24,797 bases of DNA. It comes from JADJWR01 sp964610575 (GTDB lineage: Bacteria > Pseudomonadota > Gammaproteobacteria > Burkholderiales > Burkholderiaceae_F). A program made the translations under genes and the position numbers. Below the pieces are notes generated by a model. It was not told the DNA's origin. It saw only the letters and a program-made list of their open reading frames with translations, and did no database searches. This document shows, one piece after another, positions 16,143 through 23,866 of this stretch (position 1 is the first letter of the stretch; each line of letters begins with the position of its first letter). Location of the stretch: contig CAZSYX010000051.1 of assembly GCA_964610575.1 (NCBI GenBank), positions 1 through 24,797 of the forward strand, in the 5' to 3' direction.

Positions 16143-16418
16143 CGGTGGTTCACCGGGAACCGCACTCGGCGACTGACTCAGCCGGTGAAGGTAAGACCAT
16201 CGTCGGTTCGTGTCTGCGCTCGTTCGGCCCGCGCTGGCCGGCAGGCCGGCGGAGCGCGCCGATTGTCGCACCCCGCTGCGAGGTTCCGCCGGGGCGAGGC
16301 ACCGATGCTAGGATCGTTTGGCCCTTGCACGGCAGCCGGCATCGGACGCCTCGTGGCTGCCAGCTGCTTAACTGTCGACCGATCTACCGGTCACGTCGCC
16401 CTGACCTTTCACCGACCG
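16143..16418. promoter_or_regulatory. Divergent intergenic region between the purine importer and the Wzz-like gene
   Basis: These 276 bases separate two divergent starts and must hold the promoters of both units. On the plus strand TAGGAT at 16309-16314 resembles a -10 element, with a poor TTCCGC at 16284-16289 nineteen bases upstream. No good sigma-70 pair is visible for the minus-strand operon. A GC-rich inverted repeat (GCCGGC-AG-GCCGGC, about 16240-16253) lies inside the presumed 5' leader of the importer operon. I looked for a purine riboswitch core and did not find one. Confidence 0.3.
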
Positions 16419-18437
16419 ATGCGCGAGATCGATCCTGCCGACCTGGGGCCGTCCTTCGGGGCCGAGACACGGCGTGCCAATCGCCGCCGCTTGCGCGTGT
16501 TCCTCGGTGTCTTTCTCGTCACTGCAGCCGTCGGCCTGACCTGGGATTTCACGCGGCCGGCCGAGTACCGCGCCACCGCGCGGCTGCAGATCACGCCGCC
16601 GAGCGTGGTTCTGCCGTCAGGCGTGTCGACGGGGACGATACGGGTCGAGGCCGCGCCGCAGGACGGCAAGCAGGCCTTCCTTACCGAGGTACAGACGCTG
16701 ACGAGCCGGCCGATCATCGAGCGCGTCGCGGAGCAGCTGCGCAGCGCCGGACACGACCTCACCAAGCTCGGCCTCGATCCGATCCTCGGCCTGCAGTCGT
16801 CGCTGACCGTCAACGCGGTCGAGGGCACGCAGGTCGTCGAGCTCGGCGCCGTCGGCGCCGAGCCCGAACTGCCGGCCGCCCTGCTGGTCGGCATCAGCGA
16901 GGTCTATCGCGAGCACGTCGCGCGCGCTTACCAGGAGAGCACCACCGAGGCGGTCGCCAGCACCGACGAGGAGGTGCTCCGCCTGCAGGACGCCGTCGCC
17001 GCCAAGCGCCGCGCCGTCGAAGAGTTCCGTGTCCGGCACAGCATCGTCTCGCCGGAGCGCGAGGAGAACAGCATCCTCGCCGAGATGCAGGGCCTGGCCG
17101 CGGCGCAGAAGGATGCCAACAAGCGGCTGACCGAGGCCGAGGGCAAGGCCGAGTCGCTGCGCGCCGCCACGGCGCAGGGCAAGGGCGTCGTCCGCGCCCG
17201 GGACAACCCGACGCTGGCCGCGCTCGAGGCGCGCGCCTCGCAGATCCGCGAGGAACTGCGCGAGATGGGCCGCCGCTACACGCCAGAGTACCTCGACATG
17301 GACCCGCAGGCACGGGCGCTGCGCGTGCGCCTGGCCGAGCTGGAGGAGCAGATCAAGGCGCAGCGGACCGTCGGCCAGAGCAGCGCGCTGGAGGAGGCGG
17401 AGCAGGAGCTCGCCGCCGCGCGCGAATCGACGCGGCGGCTGCAGCAGCAGATCGCCGCCAGCAAGCAGCAGGTGGGCGCCTTCGCGGCGCGCTTCTCGCA
17501 GTACAAGTCGCTGCAGGAGGAACTCGGACAGTTGGAGAAGGCCTATCAGGAAGCGCTGCAGCGGCAGGTGCGGCTCGGCGCCACGCAGCGCTCGCGCGCC
17601 CCGGCGCTGCAGATCCTCGAGCAGGCGGTGATCCCGAAGGAGCCCTGGCGACCGCACTACTGGCGCGATGCCGCGATCGTCCTGGCCGGTGCCCTGCTGC
17701 TGGCGTTGGGCGCGATGTGGCTGGTCGAGCTTTTCAACCGCCCCGCGCCAAGGCCGTCGGTCCTGGTCACCCAGCCGGTGCTCGCCGGCACGCTGCTGCC
17801 AGGGCAGCACCTTCCGGAACTGGCCCATTCGCCCCTGAATCCGCGGCTCGCGGTCGATGACCGGCCGCGCCTCGCCGCGCCGCTGGCGCTGCCCCGCGAA
17901 CTGACGGTCGACGAAGCGGCTGCGCTATTGCGCGGCGCCGATGCGGATGCCCGCTGCGCAGCAACGCTGCTGCTGTCCGGCCTTTCGACCGAAGAAGCTC
18001 TGGCGCTGTGCTGGACCGATGTCGACGCCGCCACCGGCCTGATCCGCGTCGGCGGCGCGCAGCCCAGGGAGGTGCGGATCCCGCCTGGTGCGCTGCCCTT
18101 GCTCGGCGAGGGCCCTGCCGACCGCGCGGCGCCCCTGCTGCGCAATGCGGACGGCGGACCGCTGACCGCGGAAGCGCTGGCGTCGAAGCTGCTCGTCGCC
18201 GCGCACGACGCCGGCATCGAGCAGGCGCACGAGATCACCCCGCAGGCGCTGCGGCACACCTTCCTGTCTTTCCTCGTCCGCCAGGGCGCGCGCTTCGCCG
18301 ACATCACCCGCGTGGCCGGCACACTCGACGCCGACCTGCTGTCCGCCTACAGCCAGCTTGCCCCGCCGGGGGCGCGGCTGGAGGCGAATGCGGTGCAGTG
18401 GGTGTTTCCGGCCTTGGCGGGCGGCACGAGCACCTGA
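16419..18437 (+). CDS. Wzz/GumC-like polysaccharide chain-length protein with a degenerate tyrosine-recombinase-like C-terminal domain
   Basis: A 672-residue inner-membrane protein. Residues 1-440 are a polysaccharide co-polymerase: a basic N-terminus, first membrane helix (about 24-41), a Wzz domain (YRATARLQITPP), a long periplasmic coiled coil (about 170-400), the proline-rich motif PKEPWRPHYWRD, and a second helix (about 417-437). Related proteins set polymer length in Wzy-dependent polysaccharide export. The cytoplasmic tail is unusual. Residues about 492-650 follow the layout of a tyrosine-recombinase catalytic domain: LTVDEAAALL, LLLSGLSTEEALALCWTDVD (Arg-I region), a short beta stretch, ITPQALRHTFLSFLVRQG (box II) and DLLSAYSQLAP with a possible nucleophile Tyr644. 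Arg612 and Tyr644 align. Arg-I is Ser523, box-II His is Gln609, the third His is Thr635 and the beta-sheet Lys is missing, so strand-exchange activity is unlikely. No Wzy, OPX, BY-kinase or glycosyltransferase gene is adjacent. The start at 16419 has a weak ribosome binding site; an upstream ATG at 16305 is possible. Confidence 0.85.
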   Translation: MREIDPADLGPSFGAETRRANRRRLRVFLGVFLVTAAVGLTWDFTRPAEYRATARLQITPPSVVLPSGVSTGTIRVEAAPQDGKQAFLTEVQTLTSRPIIERVAEQLRSAGHDLTKLGLDPILGLQSSLTVNAVEGTQVVELGAVGAEPELPAALLVGISEVYREHVARAYQESTTEAVASTDEEVLRLQDAVAAKRRAVEEFRVRHSIVSPEREENSILAEMQGLAAAQKDANKRLTEAEGKAESLRAATAQGKGVVRARDNPTLAALEARASQIREELREMGRRYTPEYLDMDPQARALRVRLAELEEQIKAQRTVGQSSALEEAEQELAAARESTRRLQQQIAASKQQVGAFAARFSQYKSLQEELGQLEKAYQEALQRQVRLGATQRSRAPALQILEQAVIPKEPWRPHYWRDAAIVLAGALLLALGAMWLVELFNRPAPRPSVLVTQPVLAGTLLPGQHLPELAHSPLNPRLAVDDRPRLAAPLALPRELTVDEAAALLRGADADARCAATLLLSGLSTEEALALCWTDVDAATGLIRVGGAQPREVRIPPGALPLLGEGPADRAAPLLRNADGGPLTAEALASKLLVAAHDAGIEQAHEITPQALRHTFLSFLVRQGARFADITRVAGTLDADLLSAYSQLAPPGARLEANAVQWVFPALAGGTST

Positions 18438-18447
18438 GTCGGCCGCC

Positions 18448-19425
18448 TCACCGGTGGCAGACGTCGCGGCCGGAATCGAGCGCAGCACCGCCGCCGACCG
18501 GCACGAACTGCCAGCTGTAGCTGCCCTCGCCCAGCGTCAGCCGCAGGATTCCCCACACGCTCTCGACGCGCACTTCGCTGTTGGGCGCCGCGGTGCCGAA
18601 CTTGTTCAGCGCACCGCCGCCGGTACCGACGACGAACTGGCGCACGCCCCGCGCAGGGTCGGCAACACCGTCGGCCGTCTGCGGCGCGAATCGCTCGTAC
18701 AGATGGTCGTGCCCGGAGAGCAGGATCTCCACACCGCCGTTGTACAGCGCCTGGAAGAACGCCTTGATCGGCCAGTAGCCACCGTACTTCTCACCCGAAT
18801 TGAAATAGGGGTAGTGCCAGAAAGCAACCGTGCACAGCGCACCGCGCGAGCGCTCGAGATCGGCGACGAGCCACTTGTACTGCGCCGACTCAGGGGAGAG
18901 GTCGTCGAGCAGGCTGTTGATCATGATGAAGTGCCAGCCGTTGTAGTCGAAGCTGTAGTAGCCGCGACGGTCCGACCCAGCCTGCGCACCGAAGTAGCCG
19001 TAGTAGCCCTCCGAATTCTCCGTGTAGGTGTCGTGATTGCCGATGCCGGGACGGATCCTCTCCTTGAACGTTCCCCAGGTCGGATGGAAGCAGTTGGCGA
19101 ACTCCTCCGGCGTGCCGTTCTGGTACGCGTTGTCGCCCAGCGTCAGCACGAAGGCGTCGTCGCTCCTGACCAGCGCCGCCGTCTTCGCGGCCCCACTGCC
19201 CGCCGCCGGCCCGCCGAAGCATTCGGCGATGTCGCCAGCGGCGGCCACGTTGAACGTGGCTGGCGCCGCGCCGTCGCCGCCGCAGCCGGCAAGCGCCGCC
19301 ACCGTGGCTGCGGCGGCGATGCAGACAGCGCCTCGCATCCGGGCCGCAGGCCGACCCCGCCTTCCTTCGCCCTCGCCGCCCGGGCGCGCAGTACGCCCCG
19401 TCTCGGCGCTTCGTCCTGTGCTCAT
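18448..19425 (-). CDS. Purple-acid-phosphatase-like metallophosphoesterase lipoprotein
   Basis: A predicted exported phosphoesterase with a two-metal site. It is 325 residues from the ATG at 19425, which has GAGG six bases upstream. The ATG at 19338 would give 296 residues and a shorter signal peptide but lacks a ribosome binding site. The export signal AAATVAALAGC ends in a lipobox cysteine, so the mature enzyme is probably membrane-anchored outside the cytoplasm. All five motifs of the purple acid phosphatase class can be read in order: AAAGDIAEC, LTLGDNAYQNG (with the metal-ligand Tyr), GIGNHDTY, VAFWHYPYF and LSGHDHLYERFAP. The substrate is unknown. It follows the CotH-like gene by 73 bases on the same strand and is convergent with the Wzz-like gene, 10 bases away. 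A decayed paralogue lies at 21655-22143. Confidence 0.88.
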   Translation of the reverse strand: MSTGRSAETGRTARPGGEGEGRRGRPAARMRGAVCIAAAATVAALAGCGGDGAAPATFNVAAAGDIAECFGGPAAGSGAAKTAALVRSDDAFVLTLGDNAYQNGTPEEFANCFHPTWGTFKERIRPGIGNHDTYTENSEGYYGYFGAQAGSDRRGYYSFDYNGWHFIMINSLLDDLSPESAQYKWLVADLERSRGALCTVAFWHYPYFNSGEKYGGYWPIKAFFQALYNGGVEILLSGHDHLYERFAPQTADGVADPARGVRQFVVGTGGGALNKFGTAAPNSEVRVESVWGILRLTLGEGSYSWQFVPVGGGAALDSGRDVCHR

Positions 19426-19498
19426 CGTCCGCCTCGCTGGAAAGTCCGTGCCGCCGGTTCGCCCGCGACGGCCGTCAATTGCCCGGCCCGACCCTGAC

Positions 19499-21385
19499 CT
19501 AGGACCCCGGGCCGCAAAGCGCGACGAAGGCCTGCGGGCTCGCGTAGGCGAGGTCGAGCCACGTCATCCGCTCGTTGAGGAACTGCCTGACGAAGGCGAC
19601 CTCCTCGGCGTGATTGGCGAACACGTAGTAGTTGGTCATCGTGGTGCCGAAGATCGGCCAGCGCGCGAAGTTGCGCTCCTGCGCCTGCGCCAGTCGCCGC
19701 GAGTAGGTGTCGATGCTGGCGTTGATGAACCGCTCCAGGGCCGGCCGCTTCGCCTTCCAGCGTGCCAGCGTCAGCTCGAGGAAGTTCCGGTTGTCGAACA
19801 GCCTGCTGAACCAGTTGCCATAGAAGATCCGCGTCGTGACCCAGCATCCCTGGCTCACCCAGTTGTTGTTGTAGTTGACGTTGCCGGCAGCGCGGTCGAA
19901 GTCCCACAGCGGGCCCATGTTCAGCAGCCGGTCCTGCGGATTCGCGGCGGCCTCGGTGTCCTTCCACATCCAGTCGCTCGACACGAAGACCGCGTCGTTG
20001 TTCTTGAGAAGTTCCTGGATCAGGTACCAGTCGGCGTAGCTCGCGGGGTTGAGCAGGTCGATGTGGGCGGATTGCCAAAGGTCCCCGGAGGCCTTCAGCA
20101 GCAGGCTCTTGATGTAGCCGAGCTGCGCCTGCGTGATCGCCTCCTCGTCGGGCGTGTCGATGCAGATCGACTCGCCCGTGGGAATCACCAGCTGCAGGTT
20201 GATGTCGTCGCCCTTGTAGCAGTCCAGCCGCGAGTCGACCTCGACGATGTAGCCGCCGTCGACGTCGTTGTCGGCCGCCTTCGAGCTCATCTTCTTGATG
20301 TTCAGGCGCGCCGGGTCGATGCGGATGTCCTCGGTCAGCAGATACACGCCGACGTAGTCACCGTTGAGCCAGACCTCGAGGTGCTGTCCCGACGGCGTCC
20401 ACTTCAGGCCGTCGGAGAACACCGAACTGCTGCCGAGCGACAGCGCAAGCTTGTTGCGCATCAGCGAGCGGTCGAAATAATCGGCCAGCAGGGCCCAGTT
20501 GCGGTTCTTCGGCATGCCGAGGAAGTCGGGCACCTTCGCATAGGCGGCGTCGTTGCTGAACTGGACCTTGTAAGGATTCTTCGGCTGGCCCCAGGTCGAT
20601 TGCCCGCGGCCGCGGATCTTGCCGTTCAGGTCAAACGGCTCCGCCGACAGGGCAGGGTTGATCAGCCTGAAGGTGGCGTCGACGTAGACCTCCTTCGACG
20701 TGATAGGCACCCCGTTCTTCGTCGCTATCCACAGTTGCGGCAGGTCGGTCAACGACGAAGGAAAGGCTGCGACGACCGCTTTCATCGCGCCGGCTGACGA
20801 CATGTCGAGCGTCGCATCCGTTGCCTTCAGCGCCGCCACAACCGCCTTGGCGACGGTCTGCTTCAGCGAACCCGCCTCGGCAGCGCTGTCCATCGCGATG
20901 TTGAACTTGGGCGGCAGCCCCAGCTCATTGCGGACCAGGTCATCGGCCAGCGCAAAGTCGGCCTCCTGCGAGATGTGGACCAGCGTCGTGAACGGCGTGA
21001 TGTTGGTGCTGTAGGCCTTCGACGGCGACGCCATGCGATAGGACACATCGACCGGCGCCTCAGGCTGATCCGAGTCCCGCGCCTGCCCGGCCCTGATCTC
21101 GGCGATCAGCGGTGCTTTCGTATTCGCCGGCACCACAAGCTCGTACGCGCCTGTCGCCTCGGAAACCGCTCGGACTTCACCGGCGTCGCAGCGGCCATTG
21201 CCGCTGACGTCGAGGCAGACGATCGCTCCGCTGATGTAGCCGTCGATCACCTTGCCCTGGATCGTCGCCTGGGGGCTTGCCTGTTCATCGTTGCCTCCGC
21301 CGCAGGCAGCCATCGCCGCGCACAGCGCCGCGATAGCGAGCGGCCGGAGGGTGCTCCACAAGTCCTGCCGGGTACTGGCGTTCAT
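19499..21385 (-). CDS. CotH-kinase-like lipoprotein (intact copy)
   Basis: A 628-residue exported protein with a CotH-type kinase fold. CotH of Bacillus phosphorylates spore-coat proteins; the targets of Gram-negative homologues are unknown. The ATG at 21385 has GAGGAG upstream and starts a lipoprotein signal ending AAMAAC (Cys28). A carboxypeptidase-regulatory-like beta domain follows (about 42-100), containing the EF-hand-like loop D59-S61-N63-D67-E70 in LDVSGNGRCDAGE. The CotH domain spans about 220-560: RGRGQSTWGQPKNPYKVQF, NRNWALLADYFDRSLMRNKLA, WLNGDYVGVYLLTEDIRI, GGYIVEVD and NMGPLWDFDRAAGN, the last a likely metal-binding Asp motif. The C-terminal 60 residues are helical. Upstream codons to 21436 are not needed. 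It is followed by the phosphoesterase gene, suggesting a paired function. A degraded second copy is at 22074-23818. Confidence 0.87.
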   Translation of the reverse strand: MNASTRQDLWSTLRPLAIAALCAAMAACGGGNDEQASPQATIQGKVIDGYISGAIVCLDVSGNGRCDAGEVRAVSEATGAYELVVPANTKAPLIAEIRAGQARDSDQPEAPVDVSYRMASPSKAYSTNITPFTTLVHISQEADFALADDLVRNELGLPPKFNIAMDSAAEAGSLKQTVAKAVVAALKATDATLDMSSAGAMKAVVAAFPSSLTDLPQLWIATKNGVPITSKEVYVDATFRLINPALSAEPFDLNGKIRGRGQSTWGQPKNPYKVQFSNDAAYAKVPDFLGMPKNRNWALLADYFDRSLMRNKLALSLGSSSVFSDGLKWTPSGQHLEVWLNGDYVGVYLLTEDIRIDPARLNIKKMSSKAADNDVDGGYIVEVDSRLDCYKGDDINLQLVIPTGESICIDTPDEEAITQAQLGYIKSLLLKASGDLWQSAHIDLLNPASYADWYLIQELLKNNDAVFVSSDWMWKDTEAAANPQDRLLNMGPLWDFDRAAGNVNYNNNWVSQGCWVTTRIFYGNWFSRLFDNRNFLELTLARWKAKRPALERFINASIDTYSRRLAQAQERNFARWPIFGTTMTNYYVFANHAEEVAFVRQFLNERMTWLDLAYASPQAFVALCGPGS

Positions 21386-21654
21386 GCCTCGCTCCTCTGG
21401 GAATTCGCCACTCAGGAACAAAACTACTCCGGACAATTGCCACGGTATTGCTCCGCCTCAAGCCACGCCACGGCGTCTTCTGCTAGACAGACATTGAATC
21501 GTCCGGCACGGCGCGAGGGTGGAGAAATGATTTGCTCCGACGTCGCCCGCCCGAAGCCCGCGCCCTTTGGCGGTGCTGGAACGGCTCCCTTTCCGGCGGA
21601 CGCAGACGCGCCGCTGCGCGGCGTGTTTCCGCCGCGATCTCGAGGTGCCATGTG
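21386..21654. other. Intergenic spacer between the two CotH/phosphoesterase modules
   Basis: These 269 bases lie between the stop of the phosphoesterase remnant and the start of the intact CotH-like gene. The AGAGGAG ribosome binding site sits just upstream of 21385. The stretch just above the start (about 21405-21435) is less GC-rich than the surroundings and is the likeliest place for a promoter, but no well-spaced -35/-10 pair was found. It shows no obvious similarity to the sequence downstream of the intact phosphoesterase or upstream of the second CotH copy. Confidence 0.4.
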
Positions 21655-22143
21655 TCAGCGATGGCAGGTGCCGGTGCCGACGTCGAGCGCGGCGCCGCCG
21701 CCGACCGGGACGAACTGCCAGCTGTAGCTGGCCGCTCCCAGCGTGAGGCGCAGGATGCCCCAGGTTCCCTCGATACGCGCCTCGCTGTTCGGCGTCGGCG
21801 GTCCGAACTTATGCAGTTGGATGCCGCCCGTACCGACGATGAACTGGCGGACGCCACGCACAGGATCTGCTACCCCGCTCGCAGTCCGCGGCGCAAAACT
21901 CTCTTAAAGATGCTCGTCGCCCGACAGCACGATCTCGCCCCCGGCGTTGTGCAGCGCCTCGAAGAACGGCTTCATCTGCGCGTACGCGCCGTGCGTCGCA
22001 CCCGAGTTGAACAGGGGATAGTGCCAATAGGCGACGGTGCAGAGCGTGTCGCGCGCCTTCGCGAGATCGGCGATCAGCCACTGGTACTGCGCCGATCCTC
22101 CTGAAGTGTCGTCCCGGCTGTTGAGCGAGATGAAGTGCCAGCC
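21655..22143 (-). pseudogene. Metallophosphoesterase remnant (5'-deleted, nonsense codon)
   Basis: This is the C-terminal 163 codons of a paralogue of the phosphoesterase at 18448-19425. Matching segments include GWHFISLNS, SAQYQWLIADL, LCTVAYWHYPLFNSG, RGVRQFIVGTGG and YSWQFVPVGGGAALD, ending in CHR like the intact copy. The N-terminal half, with the motifs GDIAEC, GDNAY and GNHD, is missing and replaced by CotH sequence at about 22144-22150. The Tyr codon of HDHLYER has become TAA (minus strand, 21904-21906), and the metal motif GHDH has become GDEH. An enzyme from this locus is therefore not expected. It still shows long stretches of clear protein similarity, so the decay looks fairly recent relative to the duplication. 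Confidence 0.88.
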
Positions 22144-23818
22144 GCCGCCAAGCGACGCGAGTAGGTCTCGATGCTGGCGTTGATGAAGCGCTCGAGAGCC
22201 GGCCGCTTGGCCTTCCAGCGCGCCAGCGTCAGGGCCGGGAAAGCCGGCTTGTCGAAGATCCTGCTGAACCAGCTGCCGTAGAAGATCGGCGTCGTCACCC
22301 AACATCCCTGCACCATCCAATTGCCGTTGGTGTTGACATTGCCAGCGGTGATGTCGAAGTCCCAGATCGGGCCCATGTTCAGCAGCCGGTCCGCCGGATT
22401 CGCGGCGGCCTCGGTGTCCTTCCACATCCAGTCGCTCGACACGAAGATTGCATCGTTGCTCCTGAAAAGCTCCTGGATCAGGCACCAGTCCGCATAGCTC
22501 GCCGCGTTCAGCCGCCCGATCCGGCCGGCGTCCCGCAGGTCCTTGGCGGTCCGCGCGATGTAGCTCTTGATGTAGCCGACCTGCGCCGGCGTGATCGCTC
22601 CGTCGTCCGGCGTGTCGATGCAGATCGCCTGCCCGTGCGGCAGGACCAGCTGCAGGTCGACGTCGTCGCCCTTGTAGCAGTCGAGCCGGGCATCGACCTC
22701 GACGATGTAGCCGCCGTCGACGTCGTTGACCGTGGCGCTTGGACCCATCTCCTTGATGTTCAGGCGCGCCGCTGCGATGCGGATGTCCTCGGTCAGCCGA
22801 TAGACGCCCACGTAGTCGCCGTTGAGCCAGACTTCGAGATGCTGCCCCGACGGCGTCCACTTCAGTCCGTCCGAGAAGACGACACCGCTGCCCAGCGACA
22901 GCGCCAGCTTGTTGCGGATCAGCGAGCGATCGAAGTAGTCGGCCAGCGGCGCCCAGTTGCGGTTCTTCTTCATGCCCAGGAAGTCGGGCACCTTGGCATA
23001 CGCGGCATCGTTGCTGAACTGGATTCTGTAGAGATTCTTCGGCTTCCCCCAGGTCGTGTGGCCACGGCCACGGATCCTGCCGTTCAGGTCAAACGGCTGC
23101 GCCGACAGGGCCGGGTTGGTCAGCTTCAACGTGGCGTCGACGTAAACCTCCTTCGATTCGATCGGGACACCGTTCTTGCTCGCGATCCACAGCTGTGGCA
23201 GGTCGGTCACCGCAGGAGGAAAGGCCGCCACAATGGTCTTCATCGCGCCGGCGGCCGACAGGTCGAGCATCGGTTCCGCCGCCTTCAGCGCCACCACGAT
23301 CGACTTGGCCACCGCCTGCGTCAGCGACCCCGCCTCGGCCGGGACCGCCAGCGTGATGTTGAATTTCGGCGGCAGGCCGAGTTCGTTGCGAACGAAATCC
23401 TCGGCCAGCGCGAAGTCGTGCTCGCTGGAGGCATGGACCAGCGTCGTGAACGGCGTGATGTTGGTGCTGTACGCCCGTGACGGCGAAGCCATGCGGTAGG
23501 GGATGTCGACAGGCGTTGCCGGCTGATCGGAATCCCGCGCCCGGCCAGCCCGGACCTCCACGATCAGCGGCGCCATGCTATCCGCGGGAACGGTGAGGAC
23601 ATAGCCGCCCGTCGCATCGGAAAGCGTCTGCTGCTCGCCCGCTTCGCAGCGCCCATTGCGGCTGACGTCGAGGCAGAGGATCGCCCCGCTGATGTAGCCG
23701 TCGATCACCCTGCCCTGGATGGTCTCCTTGACGGCCTCTTGAGCATCCTCACCTCCGCCGCACGCGACCGCCACGGCGCAGACCGCAACGAAGGCGAGCG
23801 ACCGGAGGTATGGCGCAT
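22074..23818 (-). pseudogene. CotH-kinase-like gene, decayed second copy (C-terminal deletion, disrupted start)
   Basis: A close paralogue of the CotH-like gene at 19499-21385. A long open frame runs from a GTG at 23774 to 22074 (566 codons). It keeps the beta domain, RGRGHTTWGKPKNLY, NRNWAPLADYFDRSLIRNK, GDYVGVYRLTEDIRI, GGYIVEVDA and NMGPIWDFDITAGN. Two defects are visible. First, the GTG falls inside the signal peptide: the in-frame codons before it read YLRSLAFVAVCA but have no start codon before a stop. An ATG at 23818 would give MRHT joined to LRSLAF if one G were restored in the run at 23804-23808, where the other copy has GGAGGG. Second, after YSRRLAAA the gene is fused out of frame to the phosphoesterase remnant, adding 21 unrelated residues and losing about 60. 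A cytoplasmic product from the GTG cannot be ruled out. Confidence 0.8.
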
Positions 23819-23866
23819 ACTCGCGGCGCGGCTCAATTGACGCAGCAAGCTTCTATGAGTGAATCG

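Noticed and set aside
15708..16418. Upstream extension of the Wzz-like frame to 15708
   Set aside because: It would run antisense through the ABC ATPase gene and lacks Wzz-like sequence; the membrane-protein sequence begins at about 16419.
16143..16418. Possible purine riboswitch upstream of the purine importer operon
   Set aside because: The leader is GC-rich and I could not find the conserved loop and junction nucleotides of a purine riboswitch; a covariance-model search would settle it.
21904..22860. 318-codon minus-strand frame spanning the fusion junction
   Set aside because: Only its last 80 codons (below about 22143) match the phosphoesterase. The rest is an out-of-frame reading of the CotH copy, so it is not a separate gene.
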